Assembly (NCBI GenBank): GCA_960531495.1
Contig: OY482851.1
Coordinates: 24,030,033 to 24,094,032 of the forward strand
DNA length: 64,000 nt
Reading direction: 5' to 3'
Source: Zeus faber
Lineage: Eukaryota; Chordata; Actinopteri; Zeiformes; Zeidae
In this document: piece by piece, positions 53,860 to 64,000 of the stretch
How positions within the stretch are numbered: the stretch's first letter is position 1
Layout of the letters: each line of letters opens with the position of its first letter
Made by a program: the position numbers and the translations under genes
The notes under the pieces: model-generated
What the model was told of the DNA's origin: nothing
The model's database searches: none
What the model saw: the letters and a program-made list of their open reading frames with translations, nothing else

Positions 53860-56800
53860 CCCCTACTCAAATTTCCCGGCCCCTGCCCCCTCTGTCCACT
53901 GGTTTCTCACCACCACCTATTTCTGGCTGGGACTTGTCCTTATGGTAGCAGACCAGGCTGATGTCACAGTGATCGGATCTTAATTGGCCATGAATCAATA
54001 TTTGCCCCTGGTGGCTCTGTGGTGGGGGTGTGGTGGTGGTGGTAGGGGTGGGCTGCCACAAGGCTAAGAAAGAGCTCCAGGTGCCGGGACCGAGACCAGG
54101 TCTGGGCCAGAGACAGCTGACCCCTTGTTTAAAAAGCCTGGAGATTAGGTGTGTCTGGTGTGAAACGTGTTTCAGATTGCTTATGACGCTTCGCTCATGT
54201 TCTGTTTTTGTTCTCTCTGCTCTCTCCAAAGCATCGCTGTGTTTACTTGTGTTTCTGTTAGCTGATGGACGCTGACAAATAGAAGTTGATAGTATGTTGA
54301 GACAAACTAAAGATGTGTCAGAGTGCGGATAAGACTGCCAAAGCTCTATAAACTTCTCAGGCATAGTATTGGCAATGGCTGTCTTCACTTGGACCTTGTT
54401 GGCTGTTTCTGTGATGTGCCAGATTTTCTTTTGTCTCACAAAATGTTTTTTTTATTAGGGATTTCCCTTTGCTAAGATTATAAGCGTATTAGAAGTATGC
54501 CAATTATTTATTATTTAAGGGTAAAAGGTCCGTCAGTCTCCTCGTGAGATCACCAATATTGTACCGTAAAATCAATAATGAGATACATCGATTGCCCTGA
54601 GTAACGTTTTGTTTCTATCCGAAGTCTGCTCCAGAGTGATACCCTGCGGGTTTCATTTCACATTCCACCAGGCTGTTTTAACCCTCTGAGCCGTTAACCA
54701 TGACATTTTGTCACTGAATATCCCCGTTAGTGTGCACCATGTGCTTTACTAGATCCAGCCTGCGTGATTCCCCTCTAAGGGCTGCAATCAAACCAAATAA
54801 GCTGCAGATGGTGAAGATCCTCTCTGTTTGGCCATAAACCTTTGAGGAAAAACACAAAGCATTACGGCCGAGACACATGCTTCTTAAGTGACATTAATTG
54901 TTAACTACATTAATACGAAATGAAATGCGTAAAAGTTGCACGCTCCTTTTGTTTCACTTATTATTTTGAATGAACCCCTCGGAGAGTACCCACTCTCCGA
55001 GGGTTCAGGTAAGTCATTTTCTGCATCAAAATATCCACTTCCATGGATATCGCTCCACCAGCAGGACGCCGTAATAAAACTTCATGAAAGCTACTTGACA
55101 AATTGTGTGACATGTGTACAAGTCATCAGCGGGAGATTAGCAGGCAATGAACCCCTGTCTGGCTCTCTGCTGTGAATGCAGCTATCCAGGTGTTTCTCCT
55201 TGTAAACATGAGATCCGTAGGATTCGTGTGCTAGAGTGCACCACACTGTGTCCAATTGCCGAGCGGAACACCCTTAAAGTGTAGGTATTTGGCAGCAAAT
55301 AACTCCCAGATTGCATTTCTGTGTTTGTTATCGAGTGCCGTTTGGTCATGAAAAATGTCATACTTTGAGTTTTGGCCAGCCCGTTAACTATTAGGTGAAA
55401 TCATCTAAGACAGGAAAAGCAATTTGGAGTTTGTCGATGTTGTTCATGAACGGGACAGCTGTGGAGAATATTTTCTTCATATTTTTTATTCATTCTATGA
55501 AGGAGGCATTGTTGGAGGATACACAGCTCAGCTCCCACTGAGAGGCCCAGGTATCAACGTGTACTCCATATGTAGGATTGCATTTCTTTGTCGCTAACCA
55601 GTGTAGCCAATTCTTTGTGTGTCATTGACTTGTTTGTAACAGATTTTCCAGATGTATTATATAAATTCATTGTTTTGGTTATATTCATTAGTTGAAGTCA
55701 GACTCTAGAGTTTTCCATAACTGAACCCATGTCTTGTTCTTGATTGTAAATGGAATTGTCTAAATATTTCGCTTGATGCTAATATAAGAACATGCAGCTG
55801 GCTTGATGATGGGGGAAAAAAAGTTCCTGGCAGGCGGTACTGGATAAAAAAAACAACAAAAAAACAACAACCCCTCTTCACAACATTTTGACCTAACAGT
55901 TGCCACGCATGCCCCAAGCTCGCCTCTGGTAGCACGCTTCGATCAAAGCAAACATGATTAAATAGGAGCAAAAATACGGCACATTAAGTTTTGGGAATCC
56001 AGCTTCAAAAGATATGGATGACTGTTTTTTGTTTTTTTTGTTTGCTTTTTTGCCCTCCTGTTCTTTGCCCACTCCACTGAAAGCAGCAGCTGACCGGCGT
56101 GAAGGCGACGGAGCCTCAGTCTGGACGGAGGCTTGCCGGGTCCATCCTGCGACCGTGGTGTCGCTGCGGTGATTAGCTCTTTCCATCACTAATCCCCAGC
56201 AGGTGCAGTAACACCATCCTATAAAAATGTCAGCGGAAAATGTTACTCCCATATCGAAACTTTAACCAATCAGTGCATTTTAAGCCGCCTGAAAGGACCA
56301 CATGGGAGAGCTCATGGAAAGTTGGTCCACGTTGGAAATGTTTCGCAGATGGAGCTCCACGTTTTGTAAGGAGCACGTTGAGAGAGTGGTCCAGTTGTTG
56401 CCCAATTCATCTGGCAACAACAAGGATGGAAGCATCCAGACTAACCGGTGGTGATGAGGTCAATACCGAAGAGCAGATGACAGATTTAAAGATGTGTTCA
56501 TTTGACACGCTTGGTGTTGTCACGTTTCAGTTTTTTGGCAGTGCCCAGACAACAAGAGAAATTGTCCCAATCCCCGTTGAGAGTGCATGGTGTGCAAGCG
56601 TCCGACTCGTTTAGCATCAACCCAGCCGGAATCTTGCCGAACTATTAGTGAGTCAGACCAGCTCTGGCAAAGACACGGCATGTGATCATTGCACGAGCCA
56701 AGTTATTGCCGTGACTGTTTTTGGCCTGAGTATGGATGCCGTAGTTGGGCAGTCTTAAAGACACAGGTAGACGATAACCTCAACTTAACCTCAACCTTAA

Positions 56801-57338
56801 CCCATAGCGTCCAAAATTGGCAGAATATTAGCAGTGTAGCACCTGGAAAGAAGGAAAATGTAGGATGGAGGCCAACTTGGATGGCATAAAGCACAAAAGG
56901 AGAGGGGTAAAAGGCCTACAGTTTATTCATAACATCACGTGGGCTGAGGCGTTCAAAAATCGGCTTTTCAAAGTGAAAGCGTGTAATTCAGTGTGATCAA
57001 CTGACCATTCAGCAACCAGGTGTATCTATTCTTAGGTTATGAGTATTTCCAACCGTTTTAACTTTTGAGGCTATGCGCCGTTTAGTTCCGTTCATCATAA
57101 TAGCTGAATGTTCAAGTCACATTATCTTCCCAGCTCTTGTAATCCATCAACACAATCAGTAGAATATTAGGGTATTCAGCATGTGGGCACAGGGTGTGGG
57201 AGGGGAAAACACACTGATTCCACGATATAAAAGTAAATTTCCTTTTCATTCACTAAATCCCAGAGATTATCATCATTATTATCATTTATAATCCAGCGTG
57301 GTCGGTTGCATGTCTGTGTTGGTTGCTCAGGTTGACTT
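53857..57338. other. non-coding, low-repeat region
   Basis: Complex sequence. It includes a stem-loop at 54,972-55,006 (listed separately) and several unassigned frames: minus 53,867-54,439 (190 residues, no recognisable domain), minus 55,893-56,252 and plus 56,240-56,614. None has a recognisable protein signature or a convincing exon structure. Confidence 0.35.
54972..55006. repeat. near-perfect 15-bp stem-loop followed by a donor-like site
   Basis: GAACCCCTCGGAGAGT pairs with ACTCTCCGAGGGTTC across a four-base loop, with one bulged C. The plus strand then reads CAGGTAAGT, a perfect splice-donor consensus. The stem is too short for a microRNA precursor. Confidence 0.7.
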
Positions 57339-57516
57339 TCAGTCATGTGTGTAAGAGTATTTTAGTAGTGCACATGATGATACCAATACAAAGTGTGTGT
57401 GTATAAGAATGTTAAGTTGTACACATGAACATGTACCGCTTCATTGTTTTTGAAGGAATTTCAGAAGAGCAGTTTTCAGTGATGTGTGTGTGAGAATATT
57501 TAAAAGGCGTACATGT
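57339..57516. repeat. three diverged copies of a GTGTGT-AGAAT-CACATG unit
   Basis: Copies near 57,339, 57,391 and 57,475 share a GTGTGTGTxxxAGAATxTTxA core and end in GTACACATG, GCACATG or GTACATG. The spacing is irregular (about 50 and 85 bp). This is an old local duplication. Confidence 0.6.
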
Positions 57517-57568
57517 CCTGAGAGTCACAGAACATGTATGGCTTAGGATTTGGCTGTAAAGAACAAAG

Positions 57569-57572
<4 letters not shown>

Positions 57573-57630
<58 letters not shown>
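57573..57630. repeat. (AT)n microsatellite
   Basis: About 58 bp of perfect AT dinucleotides, able to form a cruciform. The length is probably unstable. Confidence 0.95.
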
Positions 57631-57633
<3 letters not shown>

Positions 57634-59530
57634 TTTTTTAAACACATACCTAACCAGGGGCCCACTGTACCGTTGCATCCCTAATGCACACATACTCTGC
57701 TATCGAATGCTGCCCAAAATATTAACAGGATATCTTTGCTTTAACTTTGCTTAATGTACCGATTGCCTAAATTGTGTCAGCATCTGTCAATGTCTGGAGC
57801 GCCCTTTCAACTTTTCCCATTGGTAAAAGGTGGCGCTACTAACTATCCATGTTTTGGAAAGCTGCTTGTTATGTTGCCTTTTGACTTTCAGCACACATGT
57901 TTTGTAGTGGCTGCAGGAGCAGAATTCAAATTGTCAGCTTCCATAGTTAATATATACAATTCCTGGTATTTGTAGTTCCTAAAGAGCAACACTTCCTGTG
58001 TGGCAGTATTATTCCCACCAGTTTATTTTTCAGCGCACCAACACTCAGAATCACTTCATCCAGAGGGTCTCACCATGTTGTATTAGAGATCTTATTCGGC
58101 TTAGTACTGTCAAATCAAATACTAATAGCAATTTAAATGTAATATTTTATCACAAAGAAATCATCACATGTACCTTCAAGTGCATTTTATACATGCTGAC
58201 CAACTCTAACTCAGCGTAAGCTCTGTTGTATGTTTGTTTTAAGTTCCTCAGCCGTCCTAAAATGCTCTGTTTTATCATTTCCTGTGTGAGGAAACAGATA
58301 TAGGGAGAATTTAGGACCTCTGCACTAAATCCGCAGATTAGGAGAATCTGGTAGAATTCCAATGCTCAACCCACACAACTTGTTAATCTTTTATTAGTGC
58401 CTCGAATGGTACATCTGCAAAGGACAAAAAAACCAAGTCAAACATTTCAGCTGAGGTCAATTAAAAGTATCAGTTGTTTTGTGTTCCCCACATGACAAAA
58501 TCAACAACGTTAATTCAGGTGAGGTTATTATCTATTGTTTCAGAATTGATGCCGAAGGAGAATCTTTGAGAGCTGTGCCCTTTCCTTATCTATGGTTTCC
58601 ATTCCCAAATTTTTCCATCCTAATGAGCGAGTTTTCAAGCCTAGCCATTGACCTGAAACTCCAGGGAGTACTCGCTCCAGTTTATGTGACCAAATCCAGT
58701 CAAGTGTGGCCTTTTCCATTCCTGCGCCTTGAGCGAGCCATCAGTATTTGCGTGACTATCAATACGGCGCCTGCTGCGAGTGCTCACGATCTCCAGTTTA
58801 TCGGTTGAAGAGTTATCGTCTCACACTGTCGCAGTAACGGAATTGAGAAAGCTGCATGGATGGCGCTGACACCAAAAAATAAGGGGGTGCTGCTCTCTGA
58901 TAAGAGAATTCATTGTATCAAAAATCTAACCACTTGTGTGCATCTGGCAGAGTTCAAATCACTTGTTTGTTTTTTTCCAAAACTGGGTGATTTTTTTTTT
59001 TTGATGCAAACCAGTCCAGCTTGGAGAAAATTAAGTTCTTTGTCGGATCCTTCTAATGCTTAAACTCGCCGGGAGAAAAGTGTGGCTTCTTGTGAGACCC
59101 GGATGTCCTTTGAACTGTGACAGGTTTGCTTGTCTAAGCCACACAAAAGTTTTTTTTGGCACCGTGCAGTGTCAGTCCTGATCTAAATGGCCTTTGTGGT
59201 CAGTGCACATTTACAAGCCTTATTGGAAGAATGCAATAGGGAGCACTGCTACTGTGGCTGTGGGGGGACGGGACCACACACACCATTCTTTAAACACCGT
59301 GCCGCCATTCTTTAACTATTTGTCTTGGACCATAGCACCTCAAATAAACCAACGTAAGCTTTGCTGGAGGACTTTAAGGCCACCTCTCTGTCCACCATCC
59401 GTTTCAGGCAAATCCATCCCCCCCCCCCCGGTCGTCATTTCACAGCTTCAGCATTGTTTCACACATTTTTCACATGCAGCACAAGCAAACCTCCATCTGT
59501 CCTGTGCGGACATGTGGCTCCTCACCAGAT
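57631..59530. other. non-coding, no gene seen
   Basis: Mixed single-copy-looking sequence. The 109-residue frame at 58,479-58,808 and the smaller frames show no recognisable domain. A poly-C run lies at 59,419-59,430. Confidence 0.35.
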
Positions 59531-59533
59531 TTG

Positions 59534-59536
59534 TAT

Positions 59537-59583
<47 letters not shown>

Positions 59584-59612
59584 TATGTTTGTTTATTTAT
59601 ATATTTATTTAT
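59534..59612. repeat. (TTTA)n microsatellite
   Basis: About 50 bp of perfect ATTT units followed by imperfect ones. Frames through it encode Tyr/Leu/Phe/Ile runs only. Confidence 0.95.
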
Positions 59613-60084
59613 TTTTTAACCTGTGCTGTCAGCAGACAGAGTTAGTCTGCCAGTGGAGTTCAAGTTCTCAACCTGCAATGCAACTCTTTATTCATTCTTA
59701 AATCATCAAGAACTGCAGCAACAACTCTGTCCTGTGGCTGACCTGTGGGATAACAAGAGGACAGCTTCACCAGTCCCCCTCTTTGGAGAACTATTTTACC
59801 ATGTTTGTGTCTATAAACAACTAATCACTACTCCAAGAGCGGGAGATTCACCACGGGTGAGACAATTAAACATAGAACCAAAAAACATTTACACAGAAAC
59901 CAAAACATTGGATGACAACATGTATTAAATAACAGAGTTAATCAGCTCCAGGAAAACTGAAACAGCAATTGGGCACATGGCCTCTTCCTGTCATAGTTAT
60001 GGCAGTAAATGAGGGAGGAAAGGAGAGGAATGTAACCAAGAGGGTGTTGAGGGTGTGTTCAAAGCAGGTGGTGGTGGTGTGTGG
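59613..60084. other. non-coding, no gene seen
   Basis: Between the TTTA and TG repeats. A 101-residue plus-strand frame at 59,623-59,928 has no recognisable domain. Confidence 0.35.
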
Positions 60085-60188
<104 letters not shown>

Positions 60189-60284
60189 TGGGACCACCTG
60201 CGTGTGTGTGTGTGTAAGGTGTCCACCAGTAAGTGTACAGGACTTATCCCAATTGGTTCTGGTGTATAAGGTTGGTATTATGTC

Positions 60285-60545
60285 GTGGTGCCTCCAAGCA
60301 GCGGAAAGGGCCCCGAAGCCCACCCTGAGCTTTGCAGCTGCGTAGACACCCCATGGCTGCAGGAAAGCCCCAAGCACCCCGCCCCGCAGCCACAGAAGAC
60401 CCCCGGGCCCCCAGAGAAGCCGGAAGGCCGCGGAGCAACCCCCACGCCTGGTCCCGAGGAGCACAACCCACTCCCAGGGGGCATGAGGAGACCCCGCACC
60501 CCAGGGGCGCACACATACAATCCACCCCCAAGTGCAGTCACAAGA
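60285..60545. other. GC-rich proline-coding block, probably repeat-derived
   Basis: A sharply bounded GC-rich island (CCCCGCCCCGCAGCCAC, CCCGGGCCCCCAGAGAAGCC) in AT-rich surroundings. The three plus-strand and three minus-strand frames are all open for long distances because stops are rare in such DNA. I do not recognise a gene. Similar C/A-rich blocks occur in fish repeats, but the family is uncertain. Confidence 0.35.
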
Positions 60546-61305
60546 CGCAGCCGCAGGCGCTTTATCTTTTTTGCTGTTGACAGTGAAGTACTTGAAGTGG
60601 GCCAGTACTCATGGCTGAGTACCACTTCTGCGTTGTACTCTTTTACTCTTTACTTGATGTACAAGGACATTTTCTTGAGCACCGGCACTTCTCACAAGCC
60701 GCCGGTGCTCTCTTCTGCCCTCTCAAGTGGACAAATCAAGTGGAAATATTGTATAATATATCATTTTATGATATGATGAGTTTGGGTGCACTATTTTATT
60801 TTATTACCATAACGGATAAGCTGGGAGCTCCGGCTCGGGGTTTCCGTGACGTCATTGGCCATATATGGACACGGATGGGGGATTTTATTTTAAATCGTGG
60901 GAGTCCTTGCTTGCATTTTCTATTTCGCACATGTTTGGTGGAAACAGCTGGTTTCACACATTATCTAATCCACCAGTTCTGGTCCCATTGTTGGTAGGGT
61001 GCTGCTGCCCGCGCTTTGGTTCAGGTGGATTAGAAACTGCAAGTTCACATCGGGTTAAGAGGCAGAAGGAAGTGATGCTGCGTTCCATGGGAGCTCGGAA
61101 ATCCATCATTCGAGCCAGTGGTCCCCATGTTAACATAACATAAAAACTACAGAGTAGCTCAAAACGACAGTCGAGACGTTTTAAAAGCTATACAAAGGGA
61201 ACGTTGTTCACCGTCAGCGGTGTGTGCCACCACGTTGCCGTGATGTCAGATCTGTTATATTGGTGAACTCAGTGCGAGCAATCGGCTCTGAAATTCCATC
61301 ATACT
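60546..61305. other. non-coding, no gene seen
   Basis: The sequence left of the hAT-type element contains a GCACCGGCACTT/GCCGCCGGTGCTC near-inverted pair at about 60,679-60,710. No recognisable gene. Confidence 0.35.
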
Positions 61306-61313
61306 GTTACTAA

Positions 61314-62091
61314 TAGTGATGTAATGGAACATAGTTTGTCCGTTTTACGTATGGATCGCCCTTCACGGTCCGGCACGCATGTGTGGATTAATTGCAAAAT
61401 TTAACCATCATAGCGAAATACAGTTTTACTGCTGCTGTTACTTTTTAACATAATAATTCCCTAAATCTGGATGCAGCATTGCAGTGAAGAGAAAGTAGAC
61501 AAGACAGATGCGTGCTGTGTTTTACTCTGAAGCACAATGATTGGTTTACGGTACATCGCGCTGTGTTGCTGCTACTTCACTAAATGTGGTGAATGAGCTG
61601 CTGTATGTTGCTGCGATGCAGCTGCTCGTCCTCCATATTGGAGCCGTCAAGATCCGCTGGTAAACAAATACAATGTTTATTGCGAGATGCAGACTTCTCT
61701 ACAAAACCGACTGTAACTGTTTCATTCTGAACTGATTTACATGAAATTTTGCTTCATATAAACGTGAAAAATTGAACGTGATACTGGTTTTGTGATACTG
61801 GTTAAAGGAAGAAGTTACCATGCGTGCCTCATATTGCACTTTAATTTAACAACTGAGTTTTGATTATTTTATATATTTAGGGATTTTATTTAAACATTGG
61901 ACATCTTAAATTTTGTTTTCATTTAAGATCGTGGGCAAAGGTTGCTTGTTTTAAGTGTTTGACATTATAAATGGAAAGCAAAGTTATATTTGTCTCCCTT
62001 TTTTTGTTGCTTATCTGAAAAAATGATCCAATCTGTGACTCAAAACCATGATACGATCCGAACCGTGAGTTTTGTGATCATTGCACCCCTA
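61314..62091. mobile_element. hAT-type non-autonomous element, about 778 bp
   Basis: The left end is TAGTGATGTAATGGAACA and the right end, reversed, is TAGGGGTGCAATGATCACA. The flanking octamers GTTACTAA (61,306-61,313) and GTTACTGG (62,092-62,099) match at six of eight positions. The right side has the ACGATCCGAACCGTGAG block of a very common teleost hAT group. No transposase frame. Mismatches in ends and duplication suggest an old copy. Confidence 0.6.
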
Positions 62092-62099
62092 GTTACTGG

Positions 62100-64000
62100 C
62101 TGTTCCTTTAGTACCGACTTCAATGGAACCCAGCATTCACACATGCGAAAGGACACTTATTTATTTATTTATTTTTTATGAAGCTGATTTATACCCCCCT
62201 CCGCCAACATGTGACCAAGGGGACTGCTGGCACTTATTTTTTTCCACTTCAAGCACTGCTGGAGCCTAGTATCTTGTTAAGATATTTCCTGTAATATATC
62301 CGACAAGGTGGAGAACGATTAGATTTTCCACTTGCTGCCGTCCCCTTGGTGATTCTTGGGAGACAACTGCTTACAAACCATTCGCGATGGTTTCCTCTGT
62401 GAAAACAGTAGTTAATCAGTTGTCGGATGGAAGGCCTTGGCTTTCTCAATGTCAAAAACAGAAGGGAATCACTCTCTCTTTGAAGAGTTCCTTGCTCCAT
62501 TACCTCCATTGTGCTGATCATTCTACCATCTGTCAGGAGGAAGTTCATGACTTAACAGGATAGGCTCTTTTTGCAACGCGGCCAGTACTTATAACATTTG
62601 GACGTCATCTATCACCATTCTGCTGGAAGGGACATCGTGAAATAACCTCAAACCCCAGATTTCAGGGATCAGGATTTTTCCATTGAATAGTCACCTTATT
62701 ACTGGGCGGCCAGATGAAGATACAGTACCGTCACCTGAGTTTGAACCGGCCCTTCGCAGGTCATCGCTTCTGCTCATTTTACGGGCCCTTCAACACAAAA
62801 GCCCACGCTACAGTGAGGTGGAAAAATGGTTAGCGGGAGATAGGGGCCAAGTGGTAGCTGTGGTCGGCGAAAATTGCAAACTACAGCATATCTCCGGATT
62901 AAAGAGCCTTGAGGACGGAAGAGGAATCCTCCCTGTGTTATTGTTTCCCATGTTCTCCCACCCCCTGGTAATATTTTCCAGATTAAAGCACAGTTCTATT
63001 CCTTACTCCGGGGACGGACTCCATTTCGCACCAGAAACCAAAGGAACCACAAAATGGGAATTGCTTTTTTTCCACTGCTCATGAGATAATGTGCACAAGA
63101 CTTGTCTCCTGGCCTGGCGGCCAACAAACTGCGACACTATTTCCATGATATTACAGCTCACGTTTTGTATAGCAAAGTAATATCTGCCTGATATGTAATA
63201 GAAACTGAAATTGGTCAGTGATGAGGGCATTTTGCATTGTTTCCAGTTGTTACATACACCCTTGCTGTCTTTGAAGTTATGTAATGGTTTCTTTTTTTTC
63301 AGTTTACAAAGCTAATGAGATGTCTTTGGAAACATTTAAAAGTGAGATGTGCTGTGCCATGGAATAATCTGGCCGCAAAATGTTTACAGCTCCAAACCTA
63401 AACATGGCTTAGTTGCAGCAGCGAGGCATTTCCTGGACCACATCAGAAAACAAGACAAGCTTAATGTCCGTACACTTCTGAACCAGACACACGCACACAC
63501 TTCACAATATCCAATTCGCCGTGTGCTGCTTCCACTGCCCCGAGCTGAGGTCATATTTTGGCTGTGTGAATGCGAGCTCTTTGTACGACGAAGCCAGACT
63601 ACGGCAAAATACTGGCCGTGTACTCCCACTTTGGATACCAACACTCCCTTTCTGTTTAGTTTGGACATTTGGTTTGGAAACATTTCTGGGCTTGCAAACT
63701 GTATCTTTTGCTTCTTCTACCTCCGCTTAGTCTGAGCTAGAAGGAAACCGTGGTTATGAATGCGATGACCATCAGGTTTCAGTTGTCTGGTCCAACATAT
63801 GATGTCATCCACAGGGCGCTCTGCTGTGCTCAACATAGTCAACATTACAGGGTCCTTTTCTAGCTGTTTGCGTCAGTAGCCATATAACTGATCACTTGGG
63901 CTCTATTTGGCTCGGAGCCTGAGGGAGTTATCCAGGAATCCCCCATCACTGGTAGAAACCCCTGGCACATGCCTATTCATCAGTGCATAACAAATGTCAA
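62100..64000. other. non-coding, no gene seen
   Basis: Complex sequence after a short TTTA run near 62,158. The frames at 62,683-63,084 (whose ORF begins at a TTG, not ATG) and 63,349-63,735 have no recognisable domain. No exon of RALGPS1 or another known neighbour was seen up to the window edge. Confidence 0.35.

Noticed and set aside
53615-53870. Minus-strand ORFs of 80 and 64 residues, Cys/Val repeats
   Set aside because: Translation of the CA microsatellite.
54972-55006. microRNA precursor
   Set aside because: The stem is about 15 bp, too short for a Drosha/Dicer substrate, with a four-base loop.

Overview
The window is vertebrate nuclear DNA, most likely from a percomorph teleost. It has spliced genes with GT-AG introns, one CpG-rich promoter, long CA, TAA and TTTA microsatellites, and many short DNA transposons of kinds common in fish (hAT-type with 8-bp target duplications, one TTAA-target element). 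Two genes can be named from their proteins: zbtb34 on the plus strand and angptl2 on the minus strand. They converge, and both families are neighbours on human chromosome 9q33, so this looks like a conserved block.

Layout. 1-11.2 kb: intergenic, with dispersed repeats and stretches that resemble conserved non-coding DNA. 11.2-27.1 kb: zbtb34, with a TATA/CpG promoter and non-coding first exon near 11.25-11.41 kb, a 7.8 kb intron, one coding exon (19,251 onward), and a long U-rich 3' tail ending perhaps at 27.06 kb. 27.1-38.2 kb: intergenic, with a CTCF-like site at 27.44 kb followed by a transposon-dense block. 38.2-47.4 kb: angptl2, four coding exons read right to left, giving 519 residues. 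47.4-64 kb: DNA upstream of angptl2 with no recognisable coding exon, two well-bounded hAT-type elements, and long low-repeat stretches that may hold regulatory DNA.

The genes do not form a pathway. Zbtb34 is a nuclear BTB/zinc-finger protein of the repressor type. Angptl2 is a secreted coiled-coil/fibrinogen-like glycoprotein. In human, ANGPTL2 lies inside an intron of RALGPS1 on the opposite strand; I found no RALGPS1-like exon here, so that nesting may be lost at this locus.

I see no clear novel multi-gene system. The most checkable unusual points are a hAT-type insertion 30 bp upstream of an angptl2 splice acceptor, a large inverted repeat at 31.8-32.3 kb, dense homeodomain-type core motifs inside the zbtb34 3' tail, and the missing RALGPS1 host gene. 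All element and regulatory calls rest on reading by eye, without alignment or database search.
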